From Gliomastix tumulicola (taxonomy: Eukaryota; Ascomycota; Sordariomycetes; Hypocreales; Bionectriaceae), in the NCBI GenBank assembly GCA_001599755.1, contig BCHX01000002.1:310001-374000 (forward strand): a stretch of 64,000 nt of DNA. Reading direction: 5' to 3'. Under the pieces are notes generated by a model that made no database searches, was not told the origin of the DNA, and saw nothing but the letters and a program-made list of their open reading frames with translations. Position numbers and translations under genes: made by a program. Each line of letters starts with the position of its first letter. Positions within the stretch are counted from its first letter, which is position 1. Positions 9,743 to 19,725 of this stretch are shown piece by piece.

Positions 9743-11377
9743 TCATGCGAGAGACAGATCTAGGCCTTCTTCCTTCATACTCTCTAAAATCCATTCAATG
9801 GGGGTTGCGTATGTCTTGTCCCAAACTCTGTTCCCGCCGTTCCCGCTGGTGATCATCCCGCCGATTCGGTTCCGTAAGTCAAAGACACAGGCCCCGGAAT
9901 CACCCGTGGCAGAGAAGATCATTCTGCCCATCTCGCGGCGGTTACGGGGTCCTGTGATAACCCATTCCTCTGAGTGGAACTCTTCACCGTCGAAAATTTC
10001 TCTTGTGACGGATTTGCACGTGCTTGCATACCCCACGGTCAATCCAGTCGTCCTTCCAGCCTTGGCAACTACGATCGTACCATCATCCTCGATGTTGGAA
10101 AGTGGTGGGTTGTAGAGCTCCTTGACGGGTATCGTACCCTGGAGTGTCAACGTCGTCTCGGTTTCTGTCATCAGTCCCTTGAACTGTGGCGCCTCCTCCA
10201 GGGCGTTAGTGACTTTCTCTTTCCACTTAGGCCCGACATAAACACGGTTGGCAAGTTCTTCGATTGGTTTGTCGTGCTTCAGAGGGTCGACGGCGAACAA
10301 TGCCCAATCCATGCAATGCTTGTTCTCGCGATGATGGTCGGGGTGGACGGGGAAGCCCAATTCACGGGTTTTGTATGATGGTGCGAACCACACCTGACCA
10401 ATGATCGACGCGAGTGGTAGCTCGAAGCTTTGTAGCCCACCCAACAATGCCTCCCATTCTGTCAGCTGCTCCGAGTAAAAGAGACGATCGAGTTCGGTCG
10501 GGCCCTCGGTCGTGCCATCTCCCTGCGGTTTTGAGAGACCCCTCTTGGTGTCGTTTCGACGGCCGTCGACGGGCTGGATGTGCTTGTCGAGCGTTGGCTT
10601 GTCGGGCTGCACAATCGAAAATTCCGGCTTCGTAGGGTCGAATCGATATTCTTTCCTATCGTCATTCTCATGGTCGAATACGACATGTCGGCACGTCAGG
10701 GCCAGGACGGATGGGCCACCATCCGCGGTATTGTTTCTGCGGAAATAGAGCCCTTTCGTACCGCTGCGATTGCCAGCTCCAATGGCGACGCCAATGCAGT
10801 CAGATATGATGGCACGGGCATTTGTTTTTATTTCCTCGTCTCTCATGCGATGCACTGGGGGGCCGCGTAGGCGAGGGTGCCCGGAGACTTCAGATGACGA
10901 CACTGCCGGATGGACCCGTGACTCTTTCATTTCGCAGTGAACATCGACGATTCCATGTCGTTCGAGGACCGCCTTGCATCGCAAGACGACAGCGTGACCC
11001 TCTTCCCAAGTCACCGTCGCCGGTTCAACCGATACGAAAAGGGTAATTGGGTCAGGTTGGCCTGGTTCCTCGCCAGCGATTGGGTCGATGCCCAGGCGGA
11101 GTATGTCAATCGCGTGCCACTCAATAGCAACGAGCTCCTCGATGATACTCCGTCTCAAAGATCCGAAGGTGTCGTTCCAAAGAGAGACCAGTGGATGCCG
11201 ACCCGGGGGGGTCAGGGATTTGGTTCGCGGGTATGGCCAGAAAGGGTCAGTGCGATCCATCTTCAATTCCCATGACGTGGCGCCTGAGCTGGATCGTGCG
11301 ATCATGCGCGGCTGGGAAGGAAGGCCGAAGTAATAGAATCGTTGCTCGTCCGGGCTGGGCCGGAATGAGTCATCCAT
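9743..11377 (-). CDS. Intracellular chymotrypsin-fold (PA clan) protease-like protein
   Basis: Single exon, 544 residues from the ATG at 11377 (MDDSFRPSPDE). The frame remains open upstream, but the homologous N-terminal fragment at 13371-13649 begins at the matching Met, supporting this start. The C-terminal half carries a plausible serine-protease triad: His in LTCRHVVF (about residue 231), Asp in HCMDWALFAVD (about 357) and Ser in ATGDSGACVFD (about 494), followed by GGMITSG. There is no signal peptide or membrane segment, so the protein is probably intracellular. The N-terminal 220 residues (YYFGLPSQPRMIAR, VSVEPATVTWEEGHAVV) form a region I associate with uncharacterised filamentous-fungus proteins. 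Substrate unknown. Two pieces of a paralogue lie at 13.4-13.6 and 23.5-24.1 kb. Catalytic activity is inferred from motifs only. Confidence 0.8.
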   Translation of the reverse strand: MDDSFRPSPDEQRFYYFGLPSQPRMIARSSSGATSWELKMDRTDPFWPYPRTKSLTPPGRHPLVSLWNDTFGSLRRSIIEELVAIEWHAIDILRLGIDPIAGEEPGQPDPITLFVSVEPATVTWEEGHAVVLRCKAVLERHGIVDVHCEMKESRVHPAVSSSEVSGHPRLRGPPVHRMRDEEIKTNARAIISDCIGVAIGAGNRSGTKGLYFRRNNTADGGPSVLALTCRHVVFDHENDDRKEYRFDPTKPEFSIVQPDKPTLDKHIQPVDGRRNDTKRGLSKPQGDGTTEGPTELDRLFYSEQLTEWEALLGGLQSFELPLASIIGQVWFAPSYKTRELGFPVHPDHHRENKHCMDWALFAVDPLKHDKPIEELANRVYVGPKWKEKVTNALEEAPQFKGLMTETETTLTLQGTIPVKELYNPPLSNIEDDGTIVVAKAGRTTGLTVGYASTCKSVTREIFDGEEFHSEEWVITGPRNRREMGRMIFSATGDSGACVFDLRNRIGGMITSGNGGNRVWDKTYATPIEWILESMKEEGLDLSLA

Positions 11378-12312
11378 TTTGTAGAAAATTGATGATGATG
11401 ATGCTGATGATGGTGTAGATTGGCGTTCAAATCTGACAGACCGTCGAAGGGAATTGTCATGCTTTTTCGACAAAGTCTGATTTGTGTGGGTAGAGGAAAC
11501 AGACTGCCAGCAGGGGTTGTAAATGGTGGTGGGCATGATGGCCTATTTATCGCCCGAGCCCACAGCTCGGACGATGAATCAGATGATGGTAAGGTAAGGT
11601 AATAGGACTTTCCGTAAGGTAACAACTGGGCACAGGAATGGGAAGGTACATTCGGTGTACTAAGGAATGAACAAAAGTAAGCGATCGTGGGAGAGTGCGA
11701 GAACAAAAAGATCACGGCACGGCTTTGTGGCTTTGTGCAACACAAAGCGAGGGCTTCGTACGACCTCAGCTGGGAACCTTCACACGCGTCTTCCATTTCA
11801 GAAAACCGACACAGACCTCGCCGGAAAATGTGAGGCGTCATAGTGAAGAAAAAACAAAAAAACGCGGCTTGAACACTGTTGCAATGGTGATAGACAATGA
11901 GAACAGGCCTAGGGTACGAGTGAGGCCGTCGACTATGCTCGACAAAGTAGTAATATAACCTTACCTCCTTCGGATGACTGCATTTTTCTCAGCCACCAGA
12001 GGTACCTAATAGGTACGGGCGGCTTACTGCAGCACCAGAGCGGCCTCGCTCGGTAATAGTGCACTTTGCGACACAGGCCGGGCGCCCAAAATGCTTGGCC
12101 CCAGCACCATCGCCCGATCCAAATACCGTGCAATCCCCGCAAAGGGAAGACTGAAAAAAGGAAGGGAAAGAAAATCAATCGAAAGAAAGGCTGTTTATGG
12201 GGTCTACTACGCTTCTTATTTATTCATACAAAACGTTGTATTGCACCATTATAGCATTAGTAACCCCTATTTACGAAGCTTGTCTTGTCTTTTCGTCAGT
12301 GCCAAGGCATAC
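11378..12312. other. Intergenic upstream of protease-like gene
   Basis: No gene seen. It should contain the protease-like gene's promoter (right of 11377). A short ATG/GAT trinucleotide-rich run lies at about 11391-11413, just upstream of the start codon. Confidence 0.4.
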
Positions 12313-12704
12313 TCAAAAGGTCCCTAGCTGGTAGCTGGGGAATCCGCCGCCAATACCGACCATGAAGGTAGCGACGATGTTCGGAAAGCTTCGCTTCAAG
12401 TTGGTGGCGACGGTTGCGGCATTGTTCGTACCGTACTGCCCGGATAGGCATACCATGAATGGATGTGTCCTAACACGTATGTGTTGTCGTCGCTGGGGTC
12501 AATGGGGAGCGGTTGGTGTTCCTCATCCAACATGGCGCGGGATGCTTCCAGTTCCAAATGAAGGGCGCGGATCCAGGCGATCTTGTACTCTTCGTGGCGC
12601 GCCTCATGATGTGCGAGAGTCCCGCCGTTGGGAGTTCCTGATCGCTTCGGAGAAGACTCACTCGTGGGGAGTCCTTCATCCTGTAGCTGTCTTTTCGGAT
12701 TCAT
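12313..12704 (-). pseudogene. Truncated, frameshifted nucleoside-phosphorylase-like (PNP_UDP) N-terminus
   Basis: On the minus strand from 12704, the first frame carries MNPKRQLQDEGLP, then EYKIAWIRALHLELEASRA, MLDEEHQPLP and DDNTYVLGHI. This closely resembles the start of the PNP_UDP_1 domain used as the N-terminal domain of many fungal NLR-like (STAND) proteins. Homology then continues in another frame from about 12455 (GQYGTNNAATVATNLKRSFP, then FMVGIGGGFPS) and ends at a stop at 12313. Only about the first 120 residues of the domain survive. No NB-ARC/NACHT or repeat domain follows leftwards before the protease-like gene. This is a dead remnant with one frameshift and an early stop. Confidence 0.7.
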
Positions 12705-13370
12705 TGAGACTGTGGAAGCCCCGTCGCATAGCCTGGGGCTGCGACGGAATTAGATGGATGGTGTGAGGACTCGTAGTTGCCACGGTCTAGGTGAGGTTGG
12801 CAGCGCAAGCAATCAGGAAGCCGTGGGACAATGTTGGGCAGCAATGTCTCAAGGTATGGTGATATTTGGGCTATTTGGGCTGAGCTGGCTAGGTCTGCAT
12901 GTGCTCGCTTATGGGAGTGGCTGGTGGCAGTGGCTGTGGTAGATGGGGGCCTGTGTTTCTTCTTCGGTGTTGTACGTAGTACGGCACTGCCCGCCTATGA
13001 TTATGGGGCTGCTGCGCACTTTACTCCAGCTCTTCTCAAATTTTTAGGAATATGTCACTACTAATGTCACATGGCAGCTATTAAATTGTTCAATTTTCGT
13101 GGGTGGTTATCAACTCTGGGCTATTTCTCATCTACCGACTCGTGTACAAGTTCCTGGCCAAGCCCTCCCTCGTATTTTGCGATTTGTACTTGATCAGCTT
13201 CGTGCCCCAGCCTCTCCTGCTTACTCATTGCCCGACTCCGTCGTCGCTGTATCTGCTGAGGTGCGTTCATGCTCTTTGGATGATGTGCTGGAGGGGATGC
13301 TTGATTTCTCCCCCTTGCTCTGACTGGGCTCGTTCATTATCTCATCTGTAATAGGTCCGCCCCAAGCCTT
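12705..13370. other. Intergenic
   Basis: No gene recognised. The right end abuts the cut edge of the protease-like N-terminal fragment, so one breakpoint of the proposed rearrangement should lie near 13330-13370. Confidence 0.4.
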
Positions 13371-13649
13371 TCACAGTGGATGACCACTCGCGAAGCCGTA
13401 GCACTTGGGCTCGAGCGTTGGCCAGCATGGATCAGAGCGATCCACCTGTTTGACCCAAGGTGTTGTAGCTGCGCTAGAGCGAGCGACGAGCTTTGGCTGG
13501 GACGGGAAACCATAGTAGTATAGTTCCTGCTCCTCTTCGCTGGGTCGAAGCGACTCATCCAGCTTCTCCTGGGCGTGAGGTTGGGAAGAGTCGTCTGGCT
13601 TCTGCTCGGCCTGAGGTTGCTCGGCCTGAGGTTGGAGAGATTCGTCCAT
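13371..13649 (-). pseudogene. N-terminal fragment of a second protease-like gene
   Basis: From the ATG at 13649 the minus strand reads MDESLQPQAEQ and reaches ELYYYGFPSQPKLVARSSA, then KQVDRSDPCWP and ASGHPL before a TGA. This matches the first 63 or so residues of the intact protein at 9743-11377 (FYYFGLPSQPRMIARSSS, DRTDPFWP, RHPL), apart from an extra acidic/glutamine repeat (AEQPQAEQKPDD). No triad residue is present. The matching C-terminal piece lies on the opposite strand at 23519-24118. The open frame extends upstream to 13820, only about 80 bases from the end of the dehydrogenase gene. Non-functional as a protease. Confidence 0.72.
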
Positions 13650-13901
13650 GTTGTGCTTTGAAAAGACTCGGGTGATTCTTCGGGTTTCTCTGTGTGCTGG
13701 TAACGATCTGAAGGTGTGTTGCTGATTGGTGAAAGGTTGTTGTGTTGTTTTTGATGCTGAAGTTTGTTGTGGTGGTGGAGAGATGGACTGTCGGCGCATA
13801 ACAAGATCCATTGTATTCATTATGTAGAAATAATAGGATACATCTATTACGACATCCTTTGCTGACTGTCCTTGTATATTCTATACCTTTCTCCCCTCTG
13901 A

Positions 13902-15951
13902 TTAGTTCCAGTACGTTACTAGAGCTGCCATTGACTTATTGACACCCTTTGTCTCGCGATTGACTGCCTTCAATATCTGATGTGTTACGTCCAGCAACCG
14001 GGCAGGAAAACCGGCCTTGTGTGCAATCAGTTTGAGCGTTTCCTTGAAGTGCAAAGTTAGCGATTTTCCGATCAGATCTCTCCATGCCTATTTAGTCAAC
14101 GCACCATATCCTCGATCGCCTTGCGTAGAGTCCCGAAGTACACGCCCTTGTCGCAGCTAAAATCTCCTGACATCATCTTTGGAAAGAGGCAATTGAACTG
14201 GGCACTAGACCCGGCCGCACCCGAGATGAGACTGTATACGAGTTCGATCGACACACCCTTGGCGAGGGCGAGGGAATAGTTCTCTGCTGCTGCTGCGGCA
14301 TGGATCAGGGACCCCAGCTTGATGACGAAATACATCTTGGTTGCGGAGCCGAAGGGGCCTGATATGGCAACAGGGGAGAAGACGGGCCTGAGGTTTGCTT
14401 CCAGGACCCTGTTGACTTCCTTGTTCTGCGAGCTATGCAGGATCTAGAAGATTCTTGTGAGCACTCGGTCAGATGTCTCTTTCTAATTGCACCGTACCTG
14501 TAGCACTGTCGGATCTTGATTGTAGACGAATTGATAGTCAAAGAAACGGAGCGTTGGAAAAGCAGTGGCAAGCTCCTCAATGTTGGAGTCGTCTGCCCAG
14601 CTACCACTGAGACCAACCTCTGTATTGGGCGCAATATGAACCAAAAATGGAGCTAGGCTCTCAGATGCATCTCGAAGAACGACCTGTAGCTTAGCACCCG
14701 TATGTGTTTCGTCTTGTGTCGTCATCGTCTGCTCAAATCGACTTGACAATTCGGGGCTGGCCGTGACGAGGACAACGGGACCTCGGTCTTCGTGGACTGG
14801 GGATTCGCTGGGGGTCGGGATGGCCGTGGTATCATCTTGAGGCTCTATGACCTGATGGCCGGTGATATCTTCATAGTTGCAAACGACGCTGGCGTCGTCG
14901 TCTCGTCCGTATCCTCGAGCCGCTCTCTCCGCGAAGGCTTGGTATGCAGATGACGCGATTGGGCACGGGAGGGAGACGCTGTCTGCAGCGCCGTTCACGA
15001 TGCCCTGCGATGACCAGAATTAGTGAGGATCTCAGGAACGAGCTTGAACTATTCTGGTGAAACCTACCATGTCTTTGGTGAAGATGGTGACCGCAGACTT
15101 GGGACTGAAGTCACCACTGAGCATCGAGAGACCGCGATCACCCATGATCCAGCTGCCTCCCTCACTGTTCATCAGGGCTTGGTACGCTTCTCTGCTGGAC
15201 AGGCCAATGGCCTTGGCGAACGCAAGAGTCTCGGCTGCGGCTACGACATGTGTTCCGGCTAGGTGCTGGTTCAGCCTGCGAACCCCGGATTAGCGATGAC
15301 CAGAGAGTATCTCGAAGGGACGGGAAAGCAGCTCTTGCATCTTAATGGTGCTTGCAGATCCGATCGGACCAGTCATGAATAATCTCCCCGGAGCTGAGAT
15401 GGCTTCTAGTTCTGGTCGAATTTCGTCGATGACTGCCTCGTCGCCGCCTAGCATGATCTAGAATTCTGTCAGCAAGGCTCAAGTATTGAGTCCAGCATCC
15501 AAAGGCAGATTTCCCCTACCGAAAGCTTGCCATCCCTGGCACCAACAAAGCCGCCAGACACAGGACAGTCGAGAAGTCGAATATCCGGCCTCCCCAAGGC
15601 CTTGAGTCTCTCCACGAGGTCCACGACGTAGGAGGGCGGCAATGTGCTGAAGAGACATAGAATTGCGCTGTCGTGCAAGGAAGAGCACAGATCATCGACT
15701 AGTCCGTCAACCTGCTCCGGCGACGCCACCATCACAAAGAACCTCGTCTGACCCCGACCGGCGTCGACTATGGATGACGCGGTCTGTCCCCCAACGGCAG
15801 AAAATCTATCCAGCGCTGGGGGAAAGACATCGAACCCCGTGACGGAGAAGCCAGCCTTGACAAGGTTGGTCGCCATTCCGAGGCCCATGGCGCCCAGGCC
15901 GGCGAAGCCAACCCGTCGGTGAGGCTCTGTCGCAGCAATGCTAGTCTGCAT
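13902..15951 (-). CDS. Two-module 3-hydroxyisobutyrate-dehydrogenase-like oxidoreductase
   Basis: Predicted NAD(P)-dependent beta-hydroxyacid dehydrogenase, closest in feel to the HIBADH/L-threonate dehydrogenase (LtnD) group. Six exons: 15951-15520, 15457-15339, 15275-15068, 15004-14498, 14443-14105 and 14042-13902; 1,746 bases, 581 residues. Module 1 has an intact Rossmann motif GLGAMGLG (about 18-25), the substrate motif DCPVSGG and the catalytic segment GPIGSASTIKMLNQ (Lys about 183), ending GYGRDDDASVV. Module 2 (about 310-581) lacks the glycine motif but keeps GPFGSATKM and an all-alpha C-terminal domain, so it is probably structural. Intron 2 appears to be GC-AG. The last intron (62 bases, GTGCGT donor, GCTAAC branch) restores the end of module 2; reading through it gives an early stop at 14096. 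Divergent from the Zn2Cys6 gene. An ATG farther upstream at 16074 is unlikely. Confidence 0.85.
15276..15338 (-). other. GC-AG intron in the dehydrogenase gene
   Basis: The exon ends AAGAT and the intron begins GCAAGA, the usual strong context of GC donors. It ends in GCAG before GCTGAACCAG. Joining gives STIKMLNQHLAG, exactly the family's catalytic-helix pattern. No GT donor nearby restores this frame. Confidence 0.7.
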
Positions 15952-16554
15952 TACGGTGGCTGTCAGTATCCTCGGCCAAGGTTGATGTTGGGATGCGGTG
16001 TGCGCTGTGGGCCTGGTGCAGGGCTGTATTTGTTGCATTGTGCATTCATGGACATTGTACTGTGCATACAGCACTCGATATATCCGATTTTCCGATATCG
16101 TAGAGGAGTGACGATGGAAAGGCCTTGATCAAAGGCGCTCTCGGTTGCGTGTATCCTCGCATAATTGGAGCCGCTGTTTACTTCGGTTGCAGGTTAGTTG
16201 AGCCAATAGTAGCGCTTAGCGAGATTTGCAAGATCCTGCACCTGGACATTTTCGCTCAAGGTCTTGAAAGCTACTCAAAAACTCTGGAGCCAGTGCTTCA
16301 CTTCCCCGGCTCTTTGCTCTCTGCTTCCCACTTCCCCTCACTCAAAGCCCTTGCTAGCGCCTCCCTCGTGCACAACCCATGACTCGTATCACGGCAAAAC
16401 GGCGATTCGCCGACTCCACGATGACTTGCAAAAGGCAGCATGTTCCAACCTCCAAGCCTTCGGAATAACCTTGCTTTCTCCTTGATTGTCCGATTTCCCA
16501 CTTGACCAATCTACCCAGGTCAGATGACTCGGAAGGATTCCGTCGCTCAGCAAC
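15952..16554. promoter_or_regulatory. Divergent promoter region, dehydrogenase / Zn2Cys6 regulator
   Basis: About 600 bases between the start codons of two head-to-head genes, expected to carry both promoters. No specific operator could be picked out. Head-to-head placement of a regulator and an enzyme suggests the regulator may control this region. Confidence 0.5.
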
Positions 16555-19159
16555 ATGGCTCCTCCTTCTAGTCCGACCACAGCAGCCCCAGCGGATTCCG
16601 GCAATACAGGGCAGACACCACCAAATACAGACGGCAAACCTCCGGCGCAGGGGAAGAGCCGCAAGAGAGCGAGGATAGACGACGATACCGCGTCTCCTGT
16701 AGCTAGTCGGCCCAGTGGTGGGAGCGGCGGCACACAGGGGAGGAGGCCCAAAGCTTGTGAGTACCCCCAACCGAATGGGCACGCCTTCGGTGAACAACGA
16801 GGACCTGGAGCTCGGTGGAGATATCCCACATGGCTGACATGGAGATTCCGTGGAAGGCTTCGAGTGTAAGAGGCTCAAGGTGAAATGCGAAGTCTTCCCT
16901 GGAGACCCAAAGTGTCGGTATTGCCTACGTCGCAGCGTGCCTTGCATCTTCAGCCGGACAATCTTGAGCCAGTACAACAAGGATGGGTTCGAGGATGAAC
17001 ACCTCGACGGGTCGAGGTAGGATGATCTGATGGTCTGGCTATGGTGGAAGAGACCTGAAGCTGACTCGATCATAGCAATGCGCAGCTGGAGACCATGCGA
17101 GAGGAGATCCGTCAGATGAAGGCATCGCTGGATGCTGTTCTGGATCGTTACAATGCAGCAAACAGTGGCCACCTCCCTGGAAGCATACTGTATGGCGCCG
17201 AGAGCCAGTCGCCTCTCGCAGTAGGAGCCTCCACGAAGACGACGACGACAAGGAGCCCGCTGGCTGTATCGTCAACAAAGGAGGACAACACGCTCATGGC
17301 CATGACGCGAGAGAACTCGGAAGACCCGCCTCAATACAGCGATTTGAACGGACCCGTCACGCTGGAAGAGCCGATGGAGAGTCTGTACGAGGTAACAAGA
17401 CTGCGCAATATCCGCAGCAACAAAACGGCCAGGCATTTTGTGGCAACACCTAACATATCGGACGACTTCATCTCGAGAGGGGTCATCTCAGAGCGTGAAG
17501 CAGAGGAGCTGTACAACATGTAAGTTCGTTGCTACGGACTTTCTATTCGCTCCTCACCTCTCAGTCAAGTCCTTGTGACAGCTTCATTATCTGACCACAC
17601 CTTGTCGCAGATTCCAGAACACTCTTGGCCAATACCTCTGGGTGGGACTCGAGCATGTCCATTCCTCCTTCACTTCGATAAGACGATCATCTGAGCTCCT
17701 GGCAGCGACAATCCTTACCGTTACGGCTCTACACAAGCTCTCGTCCTCGGCCATATTCGATGCGTGTTATAAGGAATTTCTCTCATTGATCTCATCGTCC
17801 ATGTTCTCTCGCTATCACTCGATCGACGACGTGCGAGGGCTTTGTATAGCTGCTTTCTGGCTGTCGGATGTGTCCTGGAAGCTCTCCGGTCATGCTATTC
17901 GCATTGCCACAGAGCTCAACATCCACCAATCGTTTTCCAAGGCCCTACAAGGTGACAAGGACCATTTCCTCCGTGCTAGGCTCTGGTATATGCTCTATCT
18001 GTGCGACCGTCACTTCAGCATCGCGTACGGAAGACCACCGATGGTATCTGACAGCATCCAGATCCGGGAGCATGAGCTGTTTCTCGCAAGCCCACTAGCT
18101 GGTGTGCTAGACGCGAGGATTTTGAGTCAGGTCAACTTGATGCAGATACTCACCCGAGTATACGATCGATTCTCAGAGCGACGACTGCCGGACGCTGACT
18201 ACGTTCGCAGCGTAGGTGGAAACGGGACTCAGATCCCGTATCCATTAGGACACCCTTCGACAGCGAGGAACGACGAGGTGGGATCGGTCATGCTCTCTGA
18301 AGCCGATCTTGAGGGACTAGGCTCCTTCAACCTTGAGATCGACCAATGGAGGATGCGATGGTACATGCGGCAGCCGCCGAGTCCCTACATCGGCGAGTTC
18401 CCACGCCGCGGCGTCGTGCTCTACTCTTACATCGCCAAGCTACAGATCAACTCGCTCGCAGTCCGTGGATGGTCTAGCGCGTCTGGAAAGCTCTCGACCG
18501 AACGCAAAGAGTTTGCCAACATGGCCGTCTCCGCTGCGATCAGCATTCTCAGCCTGTTTCTGGACGAGGAAGACATGCGTAAGTCCTTGGTCGGCACACC
18601 ACTGTATGTTCACACCATGGTGGCCTTTGCCAGTGTCTTCCTGATGAAAGCGGCTACGAGATGGGATCGTCTGATGGGGCTGAATATCGACTTTGGCTTC
18701 GTGTCGCAACTTCTGGAGAGAATGGTGCGCGCTCTCAAAGCCGCGGTCACCTCAGAACGGCACATGATTCAGCATATTGCCCGCGGTCTTGAGGCAATGT
18801 TAGCCCGGGTGAAGGTCGCGAGGAGTATGGACACTGGTGTCTCTCGTGGTGGCCAGGCAGATGCCTCGATCATGGACAACGGCAGTCTATGCCACGACAG
18901 CAGCACCATTGTTGTTGAGGATCCGTTGTTATCAGAAGCAGCTTCGGGATCCCCAGCTCCGGAGCCGACGATGATGGAGGATACAAACTGGCCAGCTCAT
19001 GAGACATACGCTGCTCCCGAGTTGAGAGCTGAGTGGGAAGGCCAGTTACTCTCTGTGGACGGTGAATCGGGTGTCTTCAATGACCAACTCATGTTCCAGG
19101 CGTTTGGAACAGGAGCGAACGACGTGTATAATTTGCTGTCGGCCCAATTTCCGTACTGA
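16555..19159 (+). CDS. Zn2Cys6 transcription factor with fungal-specific domain
   Basis: Predicted nuclear DNA-binding regulator. Exons 16555-16756, 16857-17016, 17076-17519 and 17611-19159 give 784 residues. The binuclear zinc cluster spans the first intron: C68-x2-C71-x6-C78-x8-C87-x2-C90-x6-C97 (CFECKRLKVKC, then CRYCLRRSVPC). A proline/serine-rich N-terminus with a basic patch (KSRKRARIDD) precedes it. A short coiled-coil linker (QLETMREEIRQMKASLDAVL) follows. The Fungal_trans middle homology region lies at about 300-560, with AFWLSDVSWKLSGHAIRIA and ARLWYMLYLCDRHFSIAYGR. It sits between the dehydrogenase (divergent) and the ACS transporter (same strand, 570 bases on), so pathway-specific control of these neighbours is the natural inference. 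The target compound is unknown. Confidence 0.9.
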
Positions 19160-19725
19160 GACTTGCCAGGGCTTGTCTAGCTGCAGTTTCCCCCCTATTC
19201 TGGCTCTGCCTCCCGCGTTCGTAGTCTCCTGGTCCAATAAAGCCGGAATTTGTGAACCCTTGGCTATATGGCCTGATGGTCTCGTATCGAGGACTCGAGA
19301 CAGAACGTGCTAGTTTCCATATCGCCCGTCTGAAGCTAGCGTCATCGGAGGCCTTGGTATATATCCGTCGGAGTGGTTCGGGCCCTCGCCGTTTCCCCGT
19401 GTCCTGCAGTCAATGCAGCCTGGGTGAGGGTCAGACTCCAACTTTCATCCCCAGACCCCAGAGCATTAGGCCTAGACCTGGTGAATTTCGTGTGGGGTAT
19501 GCATAAGTGTCGAGATTTCTGTCGACATCTGAGGTTCAGCTTTTTGACCTTACATGCTCGTGTCTGGTATAAGAAGCTCGCCTCTGAACCTGTCTAGTCT
19601 GGTGACATCTTGAGCCCAAGGCCTGCATCCTGGAAATATCGTACTCTATCTAGTCTTGCATCACCACTCACAGCGTCCACACCCTACGCAGGAAAGAATC
19701 GACGGCGGAGCTGCCACTATTCGAT
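19160..19725. promoter_or_regulatory. Upstream region of ACS transporter
   Basis: About 570 bases between the regulator's stop and the transporter's ATG; it must carry the regulator's 3' region and the transporter promoter. No specific site identified. Confidence 0.4.

Noticed and set aside
14096..14107. Ending the dehydrogenase at the TGA at 14096
   Set aside because: A clean 62-base intron with GTGCGT donor and GCTAAC branch site joins in frame to 47 more codons (including the stop) that complete the second module's C-terminal domain.
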